Part shown: positions 36,289-44,246 of the stretch, piece after piece
Layout: each line of letters begins with the position of its first letter
Position numbering within the stretch: the first letter of the stretch is position 1
From: Alphaproteobacteria bacterium
Lineage (GTDB): Bacteria > Pseudomonadota > Alphaproteobacteria > Rhizobiales > Devosiaceae
Direction: 5' to 3'
DNA length: 44,246 nucleotides
NCBI GenBank assembly: GCA_024279675.1
Contig: JAJRRG010000225.1
Span: forward strand, 1 to 44,246
The notes under the pieces: generated by a model
Seen by the model: the letters and a program-made list of their open reading frames with translations, nothing else
Databases searched by the model: none
What the model was told of the DNA's origin: nothing
Translations under genes and position numbers: made by a program

Positions 36289-37035
36289 ATGAGATTAGAG
36301 AATAAAACGGCCATTGTTACGGGCGGTGCGTCCGGTGTTGGGGCGGGTATTGTGCGCAAATTTGTAGCCGAAGGTGCGCGGGTGATGATCGCTGATATCA
36401 ATGGGGATGGGGCAAAGAAACTTGCAGATGAATTGGGTGATATGAGCATCGCGCAACAGGTGGATGTGGCCAGCGGGCCAAGCGTTGAAACCATGATGAA
36501 AGCTGCAACTAGTGCGTTTGGCCAAGTTGACATTGTGGTCAATAATGCTGGAATTACCCATTTGCCCAATGCGCTTGAGGAAATTTCTGAGGAAGATTTT
36601 GACCGAGTGTTGGCGGTGAACGCCAAATCGGTTTATCTCAGCGCAAAATATATTGTGCCCCATATGAAGGCGAACGGGTCGGGTGTGATTTTGAATGTGG
36701 CTTCTACCGCTGGGGTTTCTCCGCGCCCGCGCTTAAGCTGGTACAATGCATCCAAAGGCTGGATGATTACCGCCACTAAATCCATGGCCGTTGAGTTGGC
36801 TCCGGCGGGCATTCGTGTCAACGCGATCAATCCAGTGGCGGGGGAAACGCCGTTGCTAAAAACTTTTATGGGGGACGACACCCCAGAAATTCGTGCTAAA
36901 TTCCTCTCAACTATTCCCATTGGCCGGTTTTCCGAGCCTGAAGACATGGGCAATGCGGCGTGCTTTTTATGTTCGGATGAGGCCAGCATGATCACCGGAG
37001 TGGCCATGGAAGTGGACGGTGGGCGTTGCATTTGA
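36289..37035 (+). CDS. SDR family oxidoreductase
   Basis: 'TAIVTGGASGVGAGIV', 'VNNAGIT', 'YNASKGW', C-terminal 'TGVAMEVDGGRCI'; start at 36289 preferred. Confidence 0.94.
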   Translation: MRLENKTAIVTGGASGVGAGIVRKFVAEGARVMIADINGDGAKKLADELGDMSIAQQVDVASGPSVETMMKAATSAFGQVDIVVNNAGITHLPNALEEISEEDFDRVLAVNAKSVYLSAKYIVPHMKANGSGVILNVASTAGVSPRPRLSWYNASKGWMITATKSMAVELAPAGIRVNAINPVAGETPLLKTFMGDDTPEIRAKFLSTIPIGRFSEPEDMGNAACFLCSDEASMITGVAMEVDGGRCI

Positions 37036-37382
37036 CCAAGGTAAATCTCGCCGATAAATTATCCAAGTTTTCCGAACATTGGTCCCCAAAAATCGTTGCC
37101 AATTACAACGGCAATGATGTGATGGTGATCAAGGTGCAAGGGGAGTTTGTGTGGCATAGCCATGCGGAAACGGATGATTTGTTTCTGGTGCTTTCCGGCG
37201 AAATTGATATTGAATTGCGCGATCAAACTATCACACTTGGAGTGGGGGAAATGTTTGTGGTTCCCGCTGGCGTTGAACATCGGCCAGTTGCCAAACAAGA
37301 GGCGCACCTGTTGCTCATTGAACCGAGCGGTACGCCAAATACTGGGAATGTGAAAACCGCCGCATCAAAAGTGATAATCTAA
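37026..37382 (+). CDS. Cupin domain-containing protein
   Basis: 'FVWHSHAETDDLFLVLSGEIDIELRDQTITLGVGEMFVVPAGVEHRPVA' cupin motifs; overlaps SDR stop. Confidence 0.9.
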   Translation: MHLTKVNLADKLSKFSEHWSPKIVANYNGNDVMVIKVQGEFVWHSHAETDDLFLVLSGEIDIELRDQTITLGVGEMFVVPAGVEHRPVAKQEAHLLLIEPSGTPNTGNVKTAASKVII

Positions 37383-37403
37383 CGATTTGGCTTCCGGCTT
37401 GAT

Positions 37404-38204
37404 TTAGAGCGGATGGCTGTCAAAAAAATCAACGATCAATTGACCAACGGCTTGGGGATTTTCCCAGTGAATGGAGTGAGCAATATTGTCCAACGTGATA
37501 AACGTTGCATGGGGAAGATTGCTCAGTGCAGATTTTACAACATCGGGGGGAAATGCCAGATCAAGCTCCCCGGTGACGGACAAAATCGGCGTGGTGATGG
37601 TGTCCAGATTTAGCGGTTTGATTGTCTTGAACATTTGCACTTGGCGCTGGAGATTTTCCGGGGATTGGCAATAGGTATAGGCGGCTGCCGATGCAGCTGT
37701 TGCATTTAGCGCTTCTTCAGAGGCAAAAAATCCGGGTGAAAACAGGGTGGGTAAAAGCAGTTTGAACCAGTCCGTTCGTGGCATATCGGATTTATATAGC
37801 TGGGTCATCTCTTCAAAATAGGTGATGGATTGGATGCTTGGAACAGTTGCTGCGGCCAACGTGACAAATGCACCGACACGTTCTGGATGAGTTTTGAGCA
37901 TTCTTAGCCCGATCAACCCGCCTAGGGAGTGACCCACGAGTTGGGTTTTTTCGATTTTGTAATGATCGAGCACGGCAATGGCATCCTCCACCATGTCGTC
38001 GATGGAAAAGTCGTCCCTTTGTAAGGTCGTTCGCCCGGCCCCACGATTGTCAAAGCTGATGAGTTGGTAGGCATCCCCAAGGCATGGTTTTAGAGGTGTC
38101 CAGCTTGCCACATCACTGGCCATGCCAGCGATCAAAAGCAAAGGTTCTCCTGTGCCCTCGGACTGGGTGAATAATTCAGCGTTGGGTACTGATAAGATTG
38201 ACAT
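37404..38204 (-). CDS. Alpha/beta fold hydrolase
   Basis: 'DNRGAGRT', nucleophile elbow 'VGHSLGGLIGLRM', C-terminal 'LDNIAHSIHWENPQAVGQLIVDF'. Confidence 0.92.
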   Translation of the reverse strand: MSILSVPNAELFTQSEGTGEPLLLIAGMASDVASWTPLKPCLGDAYQLISFDNRGAGRTTLQRDDFSIDDMVEDAIAVLDHYKIEKTQLVGHSLGGLIGLRMLKTHPERVGAFVTLAAATVPSIQSITYFEEMTQLYKSDMPRTDWFKLLLPTLFSPGFFASEEALNATAASAAAYTYCQSPENLQRQVQMFKTIKPLNLDTITTPILSVTGELDLAFPPDVVKSALSNLPHATFITLDNIAHSIHWENPQAVGQLIVDFFDSHPL

Positions 38205-38284
38205 ATTTGCCTCCAATAAAATCTCTGATGGGCTTGGTAATTCCGCGCTCTAGGGGTAAACTCCTTAGCATAGTGGAGGATATA

Positions 38285-39640
38285 ATGGCACAGGATTATC
38301 TGGGGAATGAAGTTACGGGCGCGGGGGATGAAACTCTTGTGTGCATCAATGAATTTATTAGGGGTTTTTTGGGATATCAAAAATGCGCGGCCAATATTTT
38401 GGTGGCGGCGGATGATGATCCAGAATGTGTTTTGGCCAACACCTATGCCGGTTTTATCTGGATGTTTCTTGAGGCATGCGAAGCGCCGCAAAAAGCGATG
38501 AAGTATTTGATTCGTGCACAAAAAAATGCACACCTAGTGACGGAACGTGAGCAGATGTTAGTGCAAGTTCTGGCCCATTGGATTGCCAACGATATTCCTC
38601 AGGCCTTACGGGTTGGCGATGAAATTGCCCGTGCGTATCCGCGGGACTTGGCTTTGGTGAAGTTGCACAAATATTTCAGTTTTAATCAAGGTGACGCCGC
38701 GGCAATGCTGCGCATCGTCAATATTGTTGCGCCGCACAATCAGGGAAATGCAAACTTTCATGGCATGGCTGCCTTTGCCTATGAACAGTGCCATTTGTTG
38801 GATAAGGCAGAAATGTCGGCGCGAAAGTCGCTTGAACTTAATGCTGATGAACCGTGGGCCCAACATGCAATTGCCCATGTGATGTTGACGCAGGGGCGCA
38901 TCCGCGAGGGGGCGGACTTTATGAAAAAGTCTTGCACCTCATGGCAGGATTTAAGCTCGTTTATGTTTACCCACAATTGGTGGCATAGCGCATTGTTTGA
39001 CTTGTCTCTTGGCGATTATCAATCGGTTTTTAATACTTATGATAACAAAATTTGGGGTGTTGAAAAAGATTATTCACAGGACCAAATCGGCGCGGTGGCC
39101 ATGCTGGCGCGTATGGAAATCGCCGGGCTTGATGTGGGGGACCGTTGGGAGGATGTCGCCAGACACCTCAAGGCGCGGGCGACGGATACCGTGCAACCGT
39201 TTTTATCGATCCAATATTTATATGGCTTGGCACGCGCGGAATGTGATGAGGCGGATCAGTTGATGGCAGCGGTTGAAGACAAGGCCGCCACCGCTGACGA
39301 ATTTGAGCGGCATGCCTGGGCCAACGTTGCGCTGCCGGCCTGCCGGGGTGCATTGGCTCTGGCTCGGGGGGATGCACAAAAGGCTATTGCAAACCTAGAA
39401 ATAGCCTTGCCACGCATGGCGGCTATTGGGGGAAGCCATGCCCAACGTGACCTGTTTGAGCAATTATTGCTTGATGCGCATATGAAAAGCGGAAATTGGA
39501 GTATTGCCCAACAGATGATGGAAATGCGCCGGACGTTTGACCCGGACGGAGTGCCACTAAATAATATGCTGGCGGGGGTTTACGACAAGCTGGAATTGCC
39601 GCAAGAAGCTATTGAAGCGCGGGCACGTCATTATACCTGA
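38285..39640 (+). CDS. Tetratricopeptide repeat protein, TTC38-like
   Basis: 'EPWAQHAIAHVMLTQGRIREGADFMKKSC...FTHNWWHSALFDLSLGDYQSVFNTYDNKIWG' is TTC38-like; start at 38285 preferred. Confidence 0.8.
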   Translation: MAQDYLGNEVTGAGDETLVCINEFIRGFLGYQKCAANILVAADDDPECVLANTYAGFIWMFLEACEAPQKAMKYLIRAQKNAHLVTEREQMLVQVLAHWIANDIPQALRVGDEIARAYPRDLALVKLHKYFSFNQGDAAAMLRIVNIVAPHNQGNANFHGMAAFAYEQCHLLDKAEMSARKSLELNADEPWAQHAIAHVMLTQGRIREGADFMKKSCTSWQDLSSFMFTHNWWHSALFDLSLGDYQSVFNTYDNKIWGVEKDYSQDQIGAVAMLARMEIAGLDVGDRWEDVARHLKARATDTVQPFLSIQYLYGLARAECDEADQLMAAVEDKAATADEFERHAWANVALPACRGALALARGDAQKAIANLEIALPRMAAIGGSHAQRDLFEQLLLDAHMKSGNWSIAQQMMEMRRTFDPDGVPLNNMLAGVYDKLELPQEAIEARARHYT

Positions 39641-39693
39641 CGCGATTCTATGACCGTCAAAAATTATTCTATGAGCGTGCGAAAGGGCCAATG

Positions 39694-40710
39694 ATGAAAC
39701 CGGGTAAGAACAATCTCATCACTGATGTTCCCGGCATTATTGTGGGCAATGCAAGTAATCAGAAAGTCAAAACCGGGGTGACATTACTCACGGCTGGGGT
39801 GCCATTTGTTGCTGCGGTTGATGTGATGGGTGGCGCGCCAGGAACACGCGAAACCGATCTTTTGGCGCCGGATAAGTCGGTGGATCGAGTTGATGCGTTG
39901 GTGCTTTCCGGTGGCTCGGCCTTTGGCCTTGATGCGCCCGGTGGGATTGTTGATGAATTGGCGAAACGCGGACGCGGGTTCAAGGTTGGCCCGGCGATTG
40001 TGCCGATTGTTCCCGGGGCGATTTTGTTTGATCTGGTCAATGGGGGCGACAAGAATTGGCGGCAAAATCCCTATCGAGCATTGGGCATTGAGGCATTGAA
40101 TGATGCGGCACAAATATTTGAACTTGGCTCTGTTGGCGCGGGGGCGGGTGCAACCTCTGCTTCGCTTAAGGGAGGCTTGGGTTCAGCCTCGATTGTGCTT
40201 GAAAACGGTATTACAGTGGGGGCGCTGGTTGCGGCTAACCCAACGGGGCAGGTGTGCGTTGGGGACCACCCCCATTTCTGGGCCGGGGCCTTTGAAATGG
40301 GAAATGAGTTTGGCGGTCTTGGTACATGTGCCGGATCAATTCCCTTTGAACAGAGTGCGCGTACCAAACAGGATTTTGTCACTCAAGGGGCTAATACGAC
40401 GATTGCAATTATTGCAACGGATGCACAATTGACTAACGCGCAAGCCAAGCGCATGGCTGTGGCGGGACAAGACGGGATTGGACGGGCTGTTGTTCCGGCT
40501 CATACCCCTGTTGATGGGGATTTAGTGTTTGCCGTCTCTGCGGGGACCCGTCCCTTGACGAATCCAATTATGGATCTGGCCATGTTGGGCCATGCGGGGG
40601 CGGTATGCCTATCGCGGGCTATTGCACGGGCTATATATGAAGCTAAGTCTATGCCCGGGGATGTGTTCCCCACCTGGCAAGATAAGTATTCCACACATCA
40701 TTCTAAATAG
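39694..40710 (+). CDS. P1 family peptidase (DmpA/NylC-like, Ntn-hydrolase-type)
   Basis: 'GAPGTRETDLLAPDKSVDRVDALVLSGGSAFGLDAPGGI', 'GSVGAGAGATSASLKGGLGSAS', 'GANTTIAIIATDAQLTNAQAKRMA', 'TPVDGDLVFAVSAG'. Confidence 0.94.
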   Translation: MKPGKNNLITDVPGIIVGNASNQKVKTGVTLLTAGVPFVAAVDVMGGAPGTRETDLLAPDKSVDRVDALVLSGGSAFGLDAPGGIVDELAKRGRGFKVGPAIVPIVPGAILFDLVNGGDKNWRQNPYRALGIEALNDAAQIFELGSVGAGAGATSASLKGGLGSASIVLENGITVGALVAANPTGQVCVGDHPHFWAGAFEMGNEFGGLGTCAGSIPFEQSARTKQDFVTQGANTTIAIIATDAQLTNAQAKRMAVAGQDGIGRAVVPAHTPVDGDLVFAVSAGTRPLTNPIMDLAMLGHAGAVCLSRAIARAIYEAKSMPGDVFPTWQDKYSTHHSK

Positions 40711-40719
40711 GAAAATAAA

Positions 40720-41505
40720 ATGAAATTACGCGCAACTGTTTGGGGCGAAAATGTCCATGAAACAACTAACCAAATCGTTTCGGAAGTCTATCCTGAGGGC
40801 ATGCATAACCAAATTGCTAAAATGTTAAAGCTTGATGGCGACATTGAAACGCGTACTGCAACCTTGCAACAGGATGAGCATGGGTTGAGTGATGAGGTGC
40901 TGGCAAATACGGATGTTTTATTGTGGTGGGGGCATGCGGCCCACGGGGACGTGGATGATGCAATTGTTGAACGGGTGATGCGGCGGGTTTGGCAGGGTAT
41001 GGGACTAATTGTTCTGCATTCGGGGCATTTCTCAAAGATATTTAAGCGTCTTATGGGCACACCATGTGCCTTGAAATGGCGCGAGGCGGGGGAGCGGGAA
41101 CGCATTTGGGTGGTTAATCCTTCCCATCCAATCGCCAAGGGATTGCCAGAGCATTTTGAACTGGAAAACGAAGAAATGTATGGGGAGCCGTTTTCCGTTC
41201 CCGAGCCGCTCGAAACGGTGTTTATATCCTGGTATCAGGGGGGGGATGTTTTCCGCTCAGGCCTGACCTATCGGCGCGGGGCGGGCAATATTTTTTACTT
41301 CCAGCCGGGGCATGAAACCTACCCCACCTATTATGATCAAAATGTCGGCACAGTTTTGCGCAATGCTGTGCGGTGGGCCCATAATGAGGAAGCCCATGCA
41401 AATGACCCAAGCGATGCACCTAATGTTCCGGTTGGGGAAGCTCTTGAGCCGATAAAAGAGCGGGGACCGCGTTTACACAAGGATGGGGAAGAAGGCCTAC
41501 GCTAG
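40720..41505 (+). CDS. ThuA domain-containing (trehalose utilization-like) protein
   Basis: '[94 protein letters not shown]'. Confidence 0.92.
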   Translation: MKLRATVWGENVHETTNQIVSEVYPEGMHNQIAKMLKLDGDIETRTATLQQDEHGLSDEVLANTDVLLWWGHAAHGDVDDAIVERVMRRVWQGMGLIVLHSGHFSKIFKRLMGTPCALKWREAGERERIWVVNPSHPIAKGLPEHFELENEEMYGEPFSVPEPLETVFISWYQGGDVFRSGLTYRRGAGNIFYFQPGHETYPTYYDQNVGTVLRNAVRWAHNEEAHANDPSDAPNVPVGEALEPIKERGPRLHKDGEEGLR

Positions 41506-41611
41506 TTTTTAGTGATCCCATAAAAACGCAATATATGAAAATTTGTATATAGATTTGTGAAACCTCATTTGTAAAAAGAAAAACTTGATACTTAAAAAGG
41601 ATATTTAGAAT

Positions 41612-42577
41612 ATGTGGGATTTCAAATTAATGCAGGCCATTGGCCTTATGACAAAAACGATGCCGTTTATTATTATGCGGCTGGTATTATATTTTGGCAT
41701 TACGTTGGCTTTCATTTTGGTTACAGGAACCGGGGCTGGCATTGGCTGGGGGCTTGGTTCCTTTGGCGGTGATGTGGAATCTAGTGCGACATTTAGCATG
41801 TGGGGCGGTATTGTTGGATTTGCCTTGACCGCCGGGGTAATTTTCCTGGCGCGCGAATACCTGCTTTATATGGTCAAGGCGGCCCATATTGCGGTGCTGG
41901 TTGAATTGCTTGATGGCAAGGAAATGCCCGATGGTCGTTCGCAAATCGAGCATGGTCGTAAAGTTGTGGCTGAACGCTTTGGCGAGGCCAATACGCTGTT
42001 TGTGTTGGACAGAATTATTCAAGGGGTCTTGCGGGCGATTACGGGCCTTGCGCAGGGAATTGCTTCAATTATTCCTATTCCGGGTTTGCAACAATTGATG
42101 GGATTGGTGCGTGCATTCCTCAATATTGCCGTGGGTTATATTGACGAAGTTATTCTGGCCTATGGCATTCGCACACGGGCAAGTAACCCTTGGGCTTCTG
42201 CTCAGGATGCATTGGTGCTTTATGGGCAGAATTATAAAATTATGCTCAAGAACGCTGCTTGGTTGACAATCATCATGTATGGTTTGTCGTTTTTGGTATT
42301 TTTAGTGTTGCTGGCACCTGCCGGAGCAATCGCGTTTTTTATACCGGGGCCTGCTTCGGCTTTTGGCGTTGTGATTGCGTTGTTGTTGGCTTGGAGTATT
42401 AAGGCGGCCTTGCTTGAACCTCTTGCGATTACTTGCATGATGCAGGTGTATTTCCCAGTAATACAAGGGCAGACCCCGAATCCGGAATGGCAAGAAAAGC
42501 TAAGCGGTATGTCCAAAAAATTTCAGCAATTGGGTGAAAAAGCTGCTGGATGGATGGGCGTTGGCAATAAGGCCTAG
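41612..42577 (+). CDS. Polytopic membrane protein of unknown function
   Basis: 321 aa with several hydrophobic segments and 'ITGLAQGIASIIPIPGLQQLMGLVRAFLNIAVGYIDEVILAYGIRT'. Confidence 0.7.
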   Translation: MWDFKLMQAIGLMTKTMPFIIMRLVLYFGITLAFILVTGTGAGIGWGLGSFGGDVESSATFSMWGGIVGFALTAGVIFLAREYLLYMVKAAHIAVLVELLDGKEMPDGRSQIEHGRKVVAERFGEANTLFVLDRIIQGVLRAITGLAQGIASIIPIPGLQQLMGLVRAFLNIAVGYIDEVILAYGIRTRASNPWASAQDALVLYGQNYKIMLKNAAWLTIIMYGLSFLVFLVLLAPAGAIAFFIPGPASAFGVVIALLLAWSIKAALLEPLAITCMMQVYFPVIQGQTPNPEWQEKLSGMSKKFQQLGEKAAGWMGVGNKA

Positions 42578-42652
42578 CTCAAAAAACAAGATTATAAATT
42601 GGGTCGTGGATTTTGAAAAAAATGCCGCGACCTGTCATATGGAAGATTTCAA

Positions 42653-43696
42653 ATGCGTTTGATTATTGTAGGTACTGGTGGGATGGCAAATGCCCATGCG
42701 GAGAAATTTGGCCTTGTTGAAGGTGTGCAAATTGTGGGAGCTGTGGATTTGGATGCGGCTCTTTTAACTACATTTTGCGACAAGTTTTCCATTGAACATA
42801 GGTTCAATTCGCTTGAGGAGGCCCTTGAATGGGGCGCATTTGACGCGGCGGCAAACGTTACCCCAGATCATGTGCATTATCGCACCAGTCTAACTCTGCT
42901 TGATGCGGGTAAGCATGTGTTTTGTGAAAAACCCTTGGCCACAGATTATCCCAAAGCGCTGGAAATGACACAACGGGCGGAGACCTTGGGACTTATCGGC
43001 ATGGTTAACCTGTCCTATCGTGACGTGCCTCATCTTCATGTGGCGCGCGCCATGATTATGGAGGGGGAAATTGGATCGTTAAAACATGTGGAGGCCTCCT
43101 ATTTACAAAGCTGGTTGGTTTCCAACGCCTGGGGGGAGTGGGACAAGGAAAGCCAATGGCTATGGCGCTTGTCTAAAGATCATGGTTCCAACGGTGTGTT
43201 AGGAGATGTGGGCATACACATTCTTGATTTTGTGAGTTTTGGGGCCGATCAGGACATCAAAAATATTGATTGCCGCTTGCAGACTTTTCATAAGGCTGAG
43301 GGTGACAAGATCGGTGAATATAAGCTGGATGCCAATGATAGTTTTACCATGGGTGTGGAATTTGAAAACGGTGCGCTCGGGGTTGTGCATGCGTCGCGCT
43401 GGGCCACAGGGCATCTGAATGAGTTGCGTTTGCGCGTGCATGGGGACAAGGGTGCGCTTGAAATTGTGCATCGCCCGGACGCTACGGTGCTTAAAGCATG
43501 TGTTGGCGACGATGTTAACAACGCTATTTGGCGAGAGATTGATGTTGCACCGGGGGAAAATAATTACCAGATTTTTGCCCAAGCTGTTGCTGTGGGCAAA
43601 CAAAAAGAACCCTCATTTGCCCAAGGGGCCAAGCTGCAAAAAGTGCTCGACCTGTGCCTTGTGGCTGATGCGGATGGGCGGCGTCATGGGGTGTAG
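42653..43696 (+). CDS. Gfo/Idh/MocA family oxidoreductase
   Basis: N-terminal Rossmann 'LIIVGTGGMANAHAEKF', 'ANVTPDHVHYRTSLTLLDAGKHVFCEKPLATD' (EKP motif). Confidence 0.93.
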   Translation: MRLIIVGTGGMANAHAEKFGLVEGVQIVGAVDLDAALLTTFCDKFSIEHRFNSLEEALEWGAFDAAANVTPDHVHYRTSLTLLDAGKHVFCEKPLATDYPKALEMTQRAETLGLIGMVNLSYRDVPHLHVARAMIMEGEIGSLKHVEASYLQSWLVSNAWGEWDKESQWLWRLSKDHGSNGVLGDVGIHILDFVSFGADQDIKNIDCRLQTFHKAEGDKIGEYKLDANDSFTMGVEFENGALGVVHASRWATGHLNELRLRVHGDKGALEIVHRPDATVLKACVGDDVNNAIWREIDVAPGENNYQIFAQAVAVGKQKEPSFAQGAKLQKVLDLCLVADADGRRHGV

Positions 43697-43708
43697 CTTT
43701 GGCCGATA

Positions 43709-44242
43709 TTATGCCAAGGGAATTTCACTGTCGTTCTTGTTGGCCTGATAAATATCGGACATTTTTGCGTAGGTGCCGTCTAGTTTTTTTACCCTGTCAT
43801 GGAGCGCGCTTTTTTCCGCCTCTGGCAATTGGTCAATCATGCTCATTAGATTGTGGGATTTCCAAAATTCATTTTCTTGTGCATAGCCCCCCTGCTCAAG
43901 GGTGAAAACTTCCTTGAGGATTTTAAGGTCATGGGGGATGGCAAAACTATCGCGGGTGCTTTCATAGGAAAACAGATAATAAAAATTGTCGTACCCGGCC
44001 CACGTGATGGCAGAGAGGCATAGGGAGCATGGCTCGTGGGTTGCAAGGAATATGCAATCCTGCGGCTTGGGCAATGTGGCACGGTTGCGTTCATAGAGCT
44101 TTTTAATGGCGTGCATCTCCCCATGCCAAAGGGGGTTTTCAATCTCGTTATTGGTTTCTGCAATAACCAGTGACAGGTCACTTTTTAGCAGAATTGCGGC
44201 CCCAAAAATTTTATTGCCGCGCAGGACTTCCTTTGCGGTCAT
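43709..44242 (-). CDS. Cytidine/deoxycytidylate deaminase-fold protein (5' end near window edge, start uncertain)
   Basis: Zinc motifs 'WHGEMHAI' and 'HEPCSLCLSA'. Confidence 0.82.
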   Translation of the reverse strand: MTAKEVLRGNKIFGAAILLKSDLSLVIAETNNEIENPLWHGEMHAIKKLYERNRATLPKPQDCIFLATHEPCSLCLSAITWAGYDNFYYLFSYESTRDSFAIPHDLKILKEVFTLEQGGYAQENEFWKSHNLMSMIDQLPEAEKSALHDRVKKLDGTYAKMSDIYQANKNDSEIPLA

Positions 44243-44246
44243 CGGG

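Noticed and set aside
43709-44242. Deaminase as a phage-defence dCTP deaminase
   Set aside because: Only generic HxE/PCxxC deaminase motifs are visible and no defence genes adjoin; a housekeeping or nucleotide-salvage-type role is more likely.
1-44246. Possible CRISPR array, toxin-antitoxin or phage-defence system
   Set aside because: No regularly spaced repeats, Cas, restriction-modification, nuclease/helicase or toxin-antitoxin pairs recognised among the ORFs.

Overview
The window looks like an accessory, transport-rich stretch of an alphaproteobacterium-like chromosome. The taxon is inferred from gene content only. From left to right it contains: the 3' end of a PLP-dependent decarboxylase; a CUT1 sugar ABC importer with an RpiR/MurR regulator and a divergent murQ; a scar holding an IS3-type transposase relic and a decayed tRNA 3' half; a polysaccharide-export ABC module with an epimerase; glpD; an acetyltransferase; a class I cytochrome c with a small Cys-containing secreted protein; a P460-type cytochrome; an alpha/beta hydrolase-OsmC fusion; RbsD/FucU; and a MalEFG + GH13 operon divergent from lacI-malK with two LacI-type operators. 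These are followed by an Ada-N/AraC protein and an isocitrate lyase/PEP mutase family protein. A long co-directional catabolic run comes next: M20 deacylase, Dpp-type importer with a fused DppDF ATPase, aldehyde dehydrogenase, and a YcaQ-like DNA glycosylase. The right end has Crp/Fnr, SDR, cupin, an alpha/beta hydrolase, a TTC38-like TPR protein, a P1/NylC-like peptidase, ThuA, an unknown membrane protein, a Gfo/Idh/MocA oxidoreductase and a CMP/dCMP-type deaminase. No CRISPR array, intact transposon, rRNA or intact tRNA was seen. The best leads are a matching inverted-repeat operator in front of both the ABC operon and murQ with no visible MurNAc kinase, the M20/Dpp/ALDH/YcaQ operon, the island-scar junction at 6.99-7.28 kb, and several structured non-coding elements. 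No clearly unprecedented system can be shown from sequence reading alone.
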